A DNA stretch of 64,000 nt, taken from assembly GCF_003182155.1 (NCBI RefSeq), contig NZ_QGTG01000004.1, positions 248,001-312,000 on the forward strand, given 5' to 3'. The position numbers were made by a program, and so were the translations under genes. The notes beneath the pieces were generated by a model. That model saw nothing but the letters and a program-made list of their open reading frames with translations. It searched no databases and was not told where the DNA came from. Shown here piece by piece: positions 18,275 to 27,741 of the stretch (the stretch's first letter is position 1; each line of letters starts with the position of its first letter). This DNA comes from Chitinophaga sp. S165. GTDB lineage: Bacteria; Bacteroidota; Bacteroidia; Chitinophagales; Chitinophagaceae.

Positions 18275-19789
18275 TCAGGATGTCCTGATCTTTTCCTGCA
18301 ATACGGCGCTTAATGACTTCCGTTTTAACTTGGCTTCAATCCATGCAGAGAAGTCAAATAGTTTTAATTGCTGGCGTTCATATTTATCCGCTTTTATTTT
18401 CTCAAAACTGGCATTGATCTTTTTCCAGAGTGTAGTACGATACGCAGTGACCGATGGTATTTCCCCGCTACCGAGAAATTTTATCACAGTTCTTTCCAAT
18501 AGGTAAGACCTCTTTGTATCTGGCTGCAGGTTGCGCCGGAAAGCTCTTGTTTCATACCGGATATATTCGTAGTTACCCAGCTCATATTGTATGAGCAGAT
18601 GTACTAAACGGCAGGTGCGGTAGATAGGTAATGTGCTGTAAAGATTACTTTGTAATACCTGTTCAAGGCTGTTATGTGCATTGTTAATGTCTTCGTTACC
18701 TAAATAGATCAAGGTCATGTATAGATAGATCTCTGCCTGCTTACTAATGTCCATCATCAAAATATTCTTCCTGATTTCAGGTGCATATTGCTCCAGTAAC
18801 CTTAGTGCTGACGGGAAGTTGCCACTGTCTATGCAGGCGCCTGCTTCGTAGATAAAGAGCAGACGTTGTTGCATGAGAGAGAAATAAACACTGTCGCCAT
18901 TGAGGCGTTTTACTTTATCTATGAAAGAAGATAACTCATCATAATGTTTACCTGCACGTAAGCTATCTAAGATGCCTTCAATAATAAGCAAATGGTCTGC
19001 AGGAGTATCTTCAAAAAGTGCAGGATGTGTTTCCAGTAACTGATGCAGTTTATGAAAGACCTGTAATGCCGCGGGATAGTCGCTGGTAATGAGATGGTAA
19101 TGTGCTTTGAATAGCAGGTGCACTTTCAGGCTGGTAGCAGAATCAGGGACAGGTGACGGTATCTCGGCATTTAGAGCATCTGCAGCATCCTGCTGATGTG
19201 CAGTGCGCGCATTACCTACATAGAGTAAGCGATGTCTGAGTGTTTCGTATAGTGATGTCTGTTTTCGTATTTGCTGCACTGTTAAAATAGTATCCTGTAT
19301 AGCTGATTGCTTTTGTGATAAGTCTTCCTCTGTAATACCCGGGAAGTTCATCTGTTGTAATAATTGCATTTCCTGTTGTTGTGCCCATAGACGTAATAGT
19401 TGTTTTTCACTGGCTGATGCAACTGTTTGCACTTTATGTAATTGCTTCAATGCATCCTCATGCAGCGAGCGTTCAAAAAGGATATCACATTTCAATATGC
19501 CTGCTGTTAATGTGGCAGTGGAATGTCGTTGCATCCGCAGGTGCAACAGGCAATCCAGCAGGACTTTATATAGGTATTTACTGCAAACTTCATAATTACA
19601 GCCGGCATATTGCTGCTGAAAAGCCTGCTTCAGTTCAGCAGTGCTTCTAAACGATATGCGTTCCATCATATCGAAGAGGTTGACATAGTCTTTGTTGCCC
19701 TGCTGAAGTGCAGTATACAAACGGAAATATCTTTTTTCAGCTTTCGTAAGTGTATTTATAAGTCTGCTAAGCATATCCGCTTTAGCCAT
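18275..19789 (-). CDS. Helical (TPR-like) protein of unknown function
   Basis: A 504-residue, almost entirely helical protein without signal peptide. It opens with MLSRLINTLTKAEKRYFRLY, followed by many amphipathic helix pairs rich in Leu, Gln and Tyr that look like degenerate TPR repeats (for example LFKAHYHLITSDYPAALQVF and KQAEIYLYMTLIYLGNEDIN). The C-terminal 60 residues are basic (FEKIKADKYERQQLKLFDFS). From memory, proteins with this opening are recurrent orphans in Chitinophagaceae and relatives, but I know of no function. It has an 857-bp non-coding region upstream. Confidence 0.6.
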   Translation of the reverse strand: MAKADMLSRLINTLTKAEKRYFRLYTALQQGNKDYVNLFDMMERISFRSTAELKQAFQQQYAGCNYEVCSKYLYKVLLDCLLHLRMQRHSTATLTAGILKCDILFERSLHEDALKQLHKVQTVASASEKQLLRLWAQQQEMQLLQQMNFPGITEEDLSQKQSAIQDTILTVQQIRKQTSLYETLRHRLLYVGNARTAHQQDAADALNAEIPSPVPDSATSLKVHLLFKAHYHLITSDYPAALQVFHKLHQLLETHPALFEDTPADHLLIIEGILDSLRAGKHYDELSSFIDKVKRLNGDSVYFSLMQQRLLFIYEAGACIDSGNFPSALRLLEQYAPEIRKNILMMDISKQAEIYLYMTLIYLGNEDINNAHNSLEQVLQSNLYSTLPIYRTCRLVHLLIQYELGNYEYIRYETRAFRRNLQPDTKRSYLLERTVIKFLGSGEIPSVTAYRTTLWKKINASFEKIKADKYERQQLKLFDFSAWIEAKLKRKSLSAVLQEKIRTS

Positions 19790-20646
19790 AGTCCACCTGG
19801 TTTAAATTTATAAGGCCCCCAAACTTTCCATTGTTTCAGTAATAGATCTTGGTTGATATGAAACCAAAATAAGTTAAATAACGAATAGTAGGTTATTGAT
19901 CTTATAAACATGACATTCAGCTTTTGGATTATCTTAAATGTATATTATAAATACACTATTTGTGTAGATACAGGCTGTTTTAAATAATTGATTTATAATT
20001 TAATATGCGTTCATGTGGAGAGTGCTTAAACTAGTAATATTCGCGTTGGGAATGTCTATTCTTTATAAAAAAAGGTTAAAAAGTTATCAGACGGCTCATT
20101 ATATTTGAATCGTAATAAAGGCACAAATGCGACTAGCATTGTAACCTGTATTTTGTAGATTCCCGTTAGCGAGCCCTGATGAAATGAAGAGTTTAGTTAA
20201 TCGTTTTGCATCAACCTAAATCGAAGACCAAGAAAATTGTAGCAGGAACCTAATAAATTAGATTAACAGGATTACAAGTAACCAGTAGCTTCACAAAGTA
20301 TCAACAGCAAACAATTTATTTTAAAACTAAAACACAATTTGTATTGATGAAAAGTATACGCTAAAACGTTTTATACAACAGTTTGGAGATACTAATACCA
20401 ATGCTGCGACATTTGCAGATCATCTATTTTCACGTTATAGTTTCCACGGGTACCGGTTCGGTGTTGTTCACCCTGCTCACTAAAGTATAATATCTCTTTT
20501 AGCGTTTTGCTATGGAAGGCAGGCCTGTCATTGTTGGTCTGTGTTCCTTATCTATTATCAATCTTAAATACATGATGTAATCGATTACCCGGTGACGTTA
20601 TAGTCTCCGGCGTGATCTGCTCTGCCTATTTTAAATCATTTACGTT
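19790..20646. other. 857-bp AT-rich non-coding region upstream of the ten-gene operon
   Basis: No convincing gene is present. TATATTTG at 20100-20107 fits the -7 pattern but lacks a clear TTTG element. A 14-nt direct repeat with one mismatch, ACGTTATAGTTTCC (20432-20445) and ACGTTATAGTCTCC (20595-20608), lies in the last 220 bp before the SusC start. The region probably holds the promoter and a long leader of the operon. Confidence 0.4.
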
Positions 20647-23550
20647 ATGCGTGTACTTGTACGGATCTTCATCACGTGCCTGGCTGTGTATTGCTCACAG
20701 TTTGCCTTTGGGCAGGATACAGTTAAGTTGCATTATCCCGTGGTGAGGGTGACAAAAGCGGATTCCATTTCGCCCGAGCGCGAAAATATTTATCCTTACT
20801 CATCACTACATCAGCTGTTAAAAGGAAACACTGCGGGGGTATATATACAGGAACCCACCGGTGAGTCGGGCGCCTTTACCAGCATGGCCTTGAGAGGTTC
20901 TGCCATTCCTTACATTACCAGTAAAGACATTTATGAATCGCAGCCTACAGTTGTATTGGATGGTATTCCACTGATAATGGACCATCCCTTTACGTTCGAT
21001 ATTCAGCTATTCGGTTACAATCACCTGGGACCTGCTACTAACCTTTTGTCGGCTATTGATCCTAACAATATTGAAAAGATAGAAGTGGTGAAAGACTTTG
21101 GCAGAGCCGCGCTGTACGGGCCACGCGCTGCTAACGGTGGTGTAATCCTGATCACGACCAAAGCGCCTGTAATTGGTCGAAGGAAGATCAGCTTCAATAC
21201 ATATTTCGGAATGGTACAAAGGCCGCATGTCTATACGACAAATTCAAAATTTGAGAATGATTTCCGTCAGCAGTTCTACAACAAATATGCGACTACAGAG
21301 CAAATGCAAACCTATCCGCTGTATCTGCGTGATTCTACCAATAATGCTTACTATGGCCCTTCTAACTGGACTGACCTTTACTTTAAAAATACGCCTGTAT
21401 ATGGTGTGAATGCAAGTTTGTCCAGCGGTACAGACAGGGCGAACTTCAGGTTTGCTGCCGGTAATCAACGTTCCGCCAATACTGCCGATAACAGTAACAT
21501 GGACAGATACAACGCCATGTTTGAGATCAATATGGTGCCGCTACAAGGGTTTACCGTATCATCTATGATCAGTGCTACAAGGCTGGAACGTAAACGTAGC
21601 AGATGGCTGCGCGACAGGTTTGCCGAAATGCAATACCTGCCTGATCTGAGCAGTCCTCTACCACCGAATAAAACTTACTATGGCCAATACCTGCACGAGT
21701 ATACTAAGTCATTTGATGATAACAAGACCAACGAAGTCAATGGTTATTTTAAGCTGAATGTAAAGCTGGGCGATAGCTGGGATATCACGTCACAGTTTGG
21801 ATTTGATTATAATGAGGGACTGAGAGACCTGTTCTATCCAAGTACACTACTGGAAACGGTGAACTACCTGTCCAATTATTTCGGGTATAATCAACGGGTA
21901 TTTTTCAATAACACGATCAGCTATAATCATACCTGGAAGGGAAAACATCGCGTGAATGTTGAAGTGGGAGAGGGATTCCAGGCTGACTATCACCGGTATA
22001 ACTATGCATATGCGTATAAGGGACCGAATGACCTGATCCGCGTGAACCTGTTGAATTCAGACAATACAAAACCGGAATATCTTCTGCCTAAATCATTCGA
22101 TCATGCGCTGATCTTTACTTTCCTGGATAAACAGCGCTCCAGGTTATTGTCTTTCCATGGCCGCGCGGCTTACTCCTACAATGAGCAACTGGACTTCTCT
22201 GTACTATTCCGGGCAGATGGTTCTTCCAGTGCACAACCGGACAACTGGTGGTTATATACGCCTACATTCACGGCAGGTCTCAACATAAAGAATACCTGGT
22301 TAAAGGATAATAATAGCATCAACGCATTAAAGTTACAAGCCAGCTGGGGAAGAGTAGGCAGGTTGATGCCGGACGATCGTTTCGGTGAAGGACCACAATA
22401 CACGTCGGACCTTTCATTCAGTAATAACCCTGTTCGCTTCTCCTACAATGGTTTTCCGGGTATCAGCCGGGCCTACTCCTCCGGTTATATCGGCTATGGT
22501 ATTACCTGGCCTTATACCGACCAGCTGAATATAAATGCTACCACGGCATTGCTGAATAATAAGGTGCAGATCTCTCTGGACGTCTATAACAAGACAGATC
22601 ATAACATGCTGTTAGGTGTGCCTTTCGGTGCTGAATATGGTTATAACATCCGCTATAAGAACGGTATGGCCGTGCGTAACCGTGGGATCGATCTTGCTGT
22701 GAATGCAACTGTTCTTCCTGCAAAGAGCGCGCTGCAATGGGTACCGGGTATTACAGTTAACTATAACAGGAATACGTTGTTGGCCCTTCCCGATGGACTG
22801 GACGAGTTAAGTGTAGCTAATGGCAGCAAATTATTGAAGGTGGGCAATTCAATAGATCAATACTGGGTACTGGAAAATGATGGTATCTATAATCGTGATG
22901 CTGATATTCCTGTAAGTCCCGGTGAAGGAAAACGCCTGAACTATAAAGGTATTCCACTACTGGCGGGCGACCCTCGCTGGAAAGACCAGAACGGCGACCA
23001 TGTGATCGATGATAAGGATAAGGTCCTGAAAGGCCATGTATCACCTGTTATATCCGGTGGTTTTAACAACGACTTTTATTGGAAAGGCTTTACGCTTGGC
23101 GTGTCTTTCTATTATACACTGGGCCGGAAAGTAATGAATGCCGAAGTGGCGAATCACTTTGACTTTATTAACAGGGAAGGAAAGATTGACATGAGTGCAG
23201 TGAAGGAAATCACATTCTGGAGTAAGGCAGGCAACTATGATAAGTATCCGCTCTATAATCCGTGGAGCACTGTAGATGCCTATCGCCTGGACCAGGACCT
23301 GTTCCTGGAAAATGGTTCTTTCCTGAAGCTGCGCAATCTTTCCCTCCAATATGATCTGACTAAGGCTAAATGGTGGAATAAAAAAGGAAAGATCAATGGG
23401 CTTGCTGTATATGGGACGGCTACCAATCTGTTTACAATCACGCCTTATACTGGCGGCGACCCTGAGTTGGTCGATTTCAATGGTTTTGATACTGGCTACT
23501 CTCTGCCATTGTCCAGGACATATACTATAGGGTTAAAAATGGATCTCTGA
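20647..23550 (+). CDS. SusC-like TonB-dependent outer-membrane transporter, short form
   Basis: A 967-residue outer-membrane receptor that would import a ligand with energy from TonB. Signal peptide at 1-23 (LVRIFITCLAVYCSQFAFGQ). Unlike typical SusC proteins there is no N-terminal CarboxypepD-reg-like domain: the plug begins within 20 residues (YPYSSLHQLLKGNTAGVYIQ) and contains the SusC-type signature IDPNNIEKIEVVKDFGRAAL, then GPRAANGGVILITTK. The rest is a 22-strand beta barrel ending with Leu-Pro-Leu-Ser-Arg-Thr-Tyr-Thr-Ile-Gly-Leu-Lys. The stop overlaps the SusD start by one base. It is the first gene of the ten-gene operon; a second, full-length SusC lies 4.2 kb downstream in the same operon. 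Confidence 0.9.
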   Translation: MRVLVRIFITCLAVYCSQFAFGQDTVKLHYPVVRVTKADSISPERENIYPYSSLHQLLKGNTAGVYIQEPTGESGAFTSMALRGSAIPYITSKDIYESQPTVVLDGIPLIMDHPFTFDIQLFGYNHLGPATNLLSAIDPNNIEKIEVVKDFGRAALYGPRAANGGVILITTKAPVIGRRKISFNTYFGMVQRPHVYTTNSKFENDFRQQFYNKYATTEQMQTYPLYLRDSTNNAYYGPSNWTDLYFKNTPVYGVNASLSSGTDRANFRFAAGNQRSANTADNSNMDRYNAMFEINMVPLQGFTVSSMISATRLERKRSRWLRDRFAEMQYLPDLSSPLPPNKTYYGQYLHEYTKSFDDNKTNEVNGYFKLNVKLGDSWDITSQFGFDYNEGLRDLFYPSTLLETVNYLSNYFGYNQRVFFNNTISYNHTWKGKHRVNVEVGEGFQADYHRYNYAYAYKGPNDLIRVNLLNSDNTKPEYLLPKSFDHALIFTFLDKQRSRLLSFHGRAAYSYNEQLDFSVLFRADGSSSAQPDNWWLYTPTFTAGLNIKNTWLKDNNSINALKLQASWGRVGRLMPDDRFGEGPQYTSDLSFSNNPVRFSYNGFPGISRAYSSGYIGYGITWPYTDQLNINATTALLNNKVQISLDVYNKTDHNMLLGVPFGAEYGYNIRYKNGMAVRNRGIDLAVNATVLPAKSALQWVPGITVNYNRNTLLALPDGLDELSVANGSKLLKVGNSIDQYWVLENDGIYNRDADIPVSPGEGKRLNYKGIPLLAGDPRWKDQNGDHVIDDKDKVLKGHVSPVISGGFNNDFYWKGFTLGVSFYYTLGRKVMNAEVANHFDFINREGKIDMSAVKEITFWSKAGNYDKYPLYNPWSTVDAYRLDQDLFLENGSFLKLRNLSLQYDLTKAKWWNKKGKINGLAVYGTATNLFTITPYTGGDPELVDFNGFDTGYSLPLSRTYTIGLKMDL

Positions 23551-25064
23551 TGAAACGCTTATTCCTGATAACAATCATCATTTATTGCACCGCTTTTGCC
23601 GGTTGCAACAAGCTGTTGGATATTGATTCTTCTCATGCTGTATCGGAAGAGAACTTCTGGAACTCCCATGAGGATACACGTACAGCACTGGTAAGTGTTT
23701 ATGGCCTCCTGAGGGCTGCCATGGCCGATAATAATGCCTGGTGGATGTATGGCGAATTCCGTAAGGGAGATTTCTATGCAACACAACGGCAGGATATGAA
23801 GGCGATTATCCGCAATGATCTCAAAGCAGCTTATCCGCTTCTGGAATCATTGTCAAACTGGCGTCGCTTCTATGCAGTGATCAACGCCACCAATATGTTC
23901 CTCGAACATGTCGGGGAAGTGAGAGAGCGTGATCCTAAATATTCAGAACAGAATATGAGGGTGGACATCGCACAAATGCGCTGTATACGGGCATATGTTT
24001 ATTTCTTCCTCGTATCTGTTTGGGGAGATGTACCACTGATCACTTCTTCACATGATGGTGAATTTGCAAATAAACCGAGAGAAGATAAACAGACCATTCT
24101 TGCATTCGTAGAGAAAGAGCTGGTGCAGTCTGCCGCAGACCTTCCCTATAAATACAGCTCAAATGACCCACAACAGTTAGGTTCTTACTATAATGAAACC
24201 AGTACCCGTTGGTACGGTGTATTGGCCCGTAAGCATACTGCTTATGCCATTCTTGCGCACGTGGCTGCGTGGCAGGGAAAGTATGTGGATGCATCTGTAT
24301 ACGGACAGTTTGTACTAGACAACTATTCAAAAGGTGGCAGTTACTATGTGAATACCGATGAACTGGTAAGTGGAAATGGCTTTTTCAAATGGAAGAAAGA
24401 CAATCACATTCTTGCATTCAATTTTGACTGGGGGCATGTGGATGCATCATTCTCAGGTCACCTGGAAGAGATGACGCTTGCAGAACCGGTTATTAATAAA
24501 GCCTTGCCGGATATTTATGTGCCGAAGGATACGATACTCTCCGTTTTTGACCAGCCAGTGGACGAGCGTTTCAGCCTGGACACGCTGACAGGTACGCCTA
24601 CTTCGCAACGTTACTTTTCAAACTTTAACAGTCAGATCCCCATCTTCACTAAGATAAAAGTGATACAGGATGGTAATACTTCTGATCCGTCTTTCAGAAT
24701 ATTCTCAAGCACCATTGTTATTACCCGCCTGGAGAATATTGCGCTGCTGCAGGCAGAAGCGCTGGCGGTTATCGGCGAACAGCAAAGAGCGATCGATCTG
24801 CTGAATACTATCAGGGACCTGCGTAGGATAAAACGATATGATAGCGTCAGGGAAGGAGACCTGATAGACGCCATATTCAGAGAGCGGCGTAAAGAGTTGA
24901 TGGGAGAGGGGTGGCGCTGGTTTGACCTCATCCGGTATAATAAGATCAAACAGAATGATCCCGCTTTTATGGAGTTGATAGCCAAAGGCGGTATCTATTG
25001 GCCGGTTGCGGAAGATGTCATCAAACAAAATCCATTGATCACCCAGAATCCCTATTGGCAATGA
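23550..25064 (+). CDS. SusD/RagB-family surface lipoprotein
   Basis: A 504-residue SusD-like protein, the ligand-binding lid of the SusC channel. The lipobox FAGC at residues 16-19 gives a mature N-terminus C-N-K-L-L-D, typical of the family. TPR-rich helical core; conserved family stretches are EENFWNSHEDTRTALVSVYG near the start, QMRCIRAYVYFFLVSVWGDV in the middle and FRERRKELMGEGWRWFDLIR near the end. Start and stop are coupled: one base overlaps with SusC and four bases (ATGA) with the next gene. It should pair with the short SusC just upstream. Confidence 0.92.
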   Translation: MKRLFLITIIIYCTAFAGCNKLLDIDSSHAVSEENFWNSHEDTRTALVSVYGLLRAAMADNNAWWMYGEFRKGDFYATQRQDMKAIIRNDLKAAYPLLESLSNWRRFYAVINATNMFLEHVGEVRERDPKYSEQNMRVDIAQMRCIRAYVYFFLVSVWGDVPLITSSHDGEFANKPREDKQTILAFVEKELVQSAADLPYKYSSNDPQQLGSYYNETSTRWYGVLARKHTAYAILAHVAAWQGKYVDASVYGQFVLDNYSKGGSYYVNTDELVSGNGFFKWKKDNHILAFNFDWGHVDASFSGHLEEMTLAEPVINKALPDIYVPKDTILSVFDQPVDERFSLDTLTGTPTSQRYFSNFNSQIPIFTKIKVIQDGNTSDPSFRIFSSTIVITRLENIALLQAEALAVIGEQQRAIDLLNTIRDLRRIKRYDSVREGDLIDAIFRERRKELMGEGWRWFDLIRYNKIKQNDPAFMELIAKGGIYWPVAEDVIKQNPLITQNPYWQ

Positions 25065-26662
25065 TTAAAAAGATGAGATATATGGTTAACATAAAAATGC
25101 TCCTGGTAGCGGGTATGGGAATGATCATGTTGCTCCTTTGCTGTAAAAAGGATAGCGGATATTATAGTTATGAGAACCAGCTGAGAGAATTTGACGGCAA
25201 TATCTTTGAGTTCCTGCAAAGTGAACATCAGTACGATTCTTTCCTGCTGGCCGTTGAAAGGGTACATCTGACCGATACATTGAAGTCTGGTATGTATACA
25301 GTGTTCGCGCCTACAGATGCCAGTTTCAAACAGGCGATAGAAAATATGAACACACTACGTTCTATCCAGGGGCGCGCACATATGTTCATTAGCACTGTTC
25401 CTTATGAACAGCTGGATTCTCTTGTATGCCGCTATATTGTCAGAGATACCTTTGCTTCCCGCGACATGGTATTACAGGATGGTATAGGGCTGACAAGTAT
25501 CAGGTATAATTATCCCATGCACGGGAAATTTAGCCGCACTGATGCAGAAGGACATGTGAACGGAGGACCGGGCATCATTACTTATAGTGATACGAAAGGT
25601 GTGATATATACCAATCGCTGGAGTAATGCAACTACGGTGGCTATTGATATCAAAACCAAAAACGGGTTGGTGAATGTGCTGGAGAAGGACCATATGTTCG
25701 GCTTTGATGAATTCATCCCCCGCATGAACCCTACTGTTTCTTCGTCCTGGAATGAGTTTCCTTTTTATATCCCTGGCGTAATAGGCTTGGAACAATATAA
25801 TCGTGGCGGTAATAAGGTAGCCTACCTGGATTTTTCCCTCAACAACCAGGGAGGACAGTATCGCCCTGCCGATCAGGTGGATATTACCACCGCCGGAGAA
25901 GCCGGACTGAAAGTAGGCTGGACGGAAACTGGCGAGTGGATGGACTACACGGTAGAGGTAACGGAAAGCGGTGAATACAATATGACATTACGGTATGGCA
26001 GCGGCGGAGATGATGGCCGTATACACCTGGAGATGGATGGCAAACCTGTAGTAGGCAGCGCTATAGTAATGCCGGGTTCCGGCGGTTATGACACCTTCCG
26101 TGATATCACAACTACGATACAATTAACCGCAGGCCGTCATATGCTGAAGGTATATTTTGACTTCGCCAATTTCGATCTGCGTTTCCTCAAGTTTATGCGT
26201 AAAGACGCTCCGATGACCATTCCGGGTGTGATCACACTGGAGGACTATGACAGCGGCGGCGAAGGCGTTGCCTATCATGATAATAATACAAATAATGAAG
26301 GTGGTAAATATCGTACCGATGAAGGTGTGGATATTGACTTCTCCAAGAACGAAGGCGGTGGCTTCCAGGTGGGATGGACATCTACCGGCGAATGGATGAA
26401 CTATACCGTTGTTGTGAAAGAAACAGGCTACTATAACACATTCATACTGGCGGGTACAAATAGGGATGACGGCGTATTTCACCTTGAATTTGACGGAGTG
26501 GATGTTACGGGCCAGCTGAAAGTCCCTAATACCGGCGATTATCATAAACGGCAAAACATTACGACCAGTGTTTATCTCACGAAAGGTACACATGTGATGC
26601 GCTTCTTTGTAGACCACGAGGGGTTTGATGTAAAATCTGTCACATTCCGGCCAATAAACTAA
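25061..26662 (+). CDS. Lipoprotein with fasciclin domain and two CBM6-like modules
   Basis: A 533-residue lipoprotein (lipobox LLLCC at ~27). Residues ~45-215 form a fasciclin (FAS1) domain: FEFLQSEHQYDSFLLAVERV, then TVFAPTDASF. Two tandem beta-sandwich modules follow at ~238-380 and ~388-533. Both start PGVI(G/T)LE(Q/D)Y and contain VGWT(E/S)TGEWM(D/N)YTV, the core of CBM6-type carbohydrate-binding modules. The fusion suggests adhesion to a glycan on the cell surface. I chose the ATG at 25061, which overlaps the SusD stop (ATGA), although the frame is open further upstream. It probably belongs to the surface complex with the SusCD pair. No enzyme domain is seen. Confidence 0.8.
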   Translation: MIKKMRYMVNIKMLLVAGMGMIMLLLCCKKDSGYYSYENQLREFDGNIFEFLQSEHQYDSFLLAVERVHLTDTLKSGMYTVFAPTDASFKQAIENMNTLRSIQGRAHMFISTVPYEQLDSLVCRYIVRDTFASRDMVLQDGIGLTSIRYNYPMHGKFSRTDAEGHVNGGPGIITYSDTKGVIYTNRWSNATTVAIDIKTKNGLVNVLEKDHMFGFDEFIPRMNPTVSSSWNEFPFYIPGVIGLEQYNRGGNKVAYLDFSLNNQGGQYRPADQVDITTAGEAGLKVGWTETGEWMDYTVEVTESGEYNMTLRYGSGGDDGRIHLEMDGKPVVGSAIVMPGSGGYDTFRDITTTIQLTAGRHMLKVYFDFANFDLRFLKFMRKDAPMTIPGVITLEDYDSGGEGVAYHDNNTNNEGGKYRTDEGVDIDFSKNEGGGFQVGWTSTGEWMNYTVVVKETGYYNTFILAGTNRDDGVFHLEFDGVDVTGQLKVPNTGDYHKRQNITTSVYLTKGTHVMRFFVDHEGFDVKSVTFRPIN

Positions 26663-26675
26663 AACATTACGACCC

Positions 26676-27716
26676 ATGCGACGACTTCTTATAATATTCT
26701 CTTTGTCCTTACTGTTCTTCGCCTGCCGGAAATGGGCTGCGGATGATCTTGATTATCTCAGCGAACGCGCTGTATATAACCAGAAGGTATTCTCTCCCAT
26801 ATTGGGCAGGACGACTTTATACTCACAGATCTTTAATACGGACAACTCTACTACGCCCATCAACTTCCGCATCCTGAATGTCAGGTACAAGAAAGATGGA
26901 AAGCCAACAAATGATTTCGAACAGCAGGTAGAAGCGCAGATATGGAAAGTGACTTATACCGGCGAAGAAAAATCATTAGCTGAAATAGAAGCAAAACGTG
27001 GTGTGGAAACCCATCCGGTTTTTGAAGTAAGACCACAGTCGGGCGACTTTGTACTATGGGCTGAAGCCGGCAGCACGCCTATGCGTCAGCAACCAGATTC
27101 GGGATATCTGTTTGATGTGGAAGCTACCAATTCCGGTGGTACCAGGATGTATAAAGATATGTCACTGATGCCGATGAGAGAACAACCTTATGCACCTTAC
27201 GAATACGATGCGATCACAGGTATACATCGTGCGAACTATCCCAATCCGAATGATTCATCAATCTTTGAACTGATATACAACCATCCCGGTGTGTATAACA
27301 TGGTGGACGATGGTACTAACCTGGAGCTGAAAGGCGATAGTGTCAGGGTATTCTTTCACCGGAAAGGCCCGGGCAATTCTCTATCGTTCAAGTTTATGGA
27401 CAAGGATTCACTGCCTATGAACCCTATGAACTTTAATTTGACGCCCTGGGATTCTCTCCTCCACGGTTTTGATAAGCGGATGACAGCAACGGAAGTGACT
27501 TACCAGGTAGCGTATCCGATCCCTGCAATGCGCTTTAAAACAAGATATACTAACGGTGACGGATCACAGGCGTATGTCAAATTCAGTTTCAGCAGGCTGG
27601 CTTTTGGCAACATCAGACAGATCGGTGTGCTGGACCTCAATTTCAACATCTACCAGAAAGGCGACTGGGAGATCATTTTCTATTTCCGTAATAATCCACG
27701 GTTCAGGGATGAATGA
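26676..27716 (+). CDS. DUF5007-like surface lipoprotein
   Basis: A 346-residue lipoprotein (lipobox LFFAC near residue 16, then RKWAADDLDYLS). The early segment FSPILGRTTLYSQIFNTDNS, followed by TPINFRILNVRYK and QIWKVTYTGEEKSLAEIEAK, matches what I remember of the Bacteroidota family DUF5007, which usually lies near SusCD and fasciclin genes. The protein is beta-rich throughout and ends YQKGDWEIIFYFRNNPRFRD. Thirteen bp separate it from the fasciclin gene. Its role is unknown; as part of the operon it is likely a surface accessory protein for ligand capture. Confidence 0.65.
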   Translation: MRRLLIIFSLSLLFFACRKWAADDLDYLSERAVYNQKVFSPILGRTTLYSQIFNTDNSTTPINFRILNVRYKKDGKPTNDFEQQVEAQIWKVTYTGEEKSLAEIEAKRGVETHPVFEVRPQSGDFVLWAEAGSTPMRQQPDSGYLFDVEATNSGGTRMYKDMSLMPMREQPYAPYEYDAITGIHRANYPNPNDSSIFELIYNHPGVYNMVDDGTNLELKGDSVRVFFHRKGPGNSLSFKFMDKDSLPMNPMNFNLTPWDSLLHGFDKRMTATEVTYQVAYPIPAMRFKTRYTNGDGSQAYVKFSFSRLAFGNIRQIGVLDLNFNIYQKGDWEIIFYFRNNPRFRDE

Positions 27717-27741
27717 GTTAACAACAAAAAAAACTGTGACT

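Noticed and set aside
20100-20107. Promoter TATATTTG for the ten-gene operon
   Set aside because: Matches the -7 pattern but has no TTTG at 19-21 bp upstream and would give a leader over 500 nt; mentioned only as a weak candidate.
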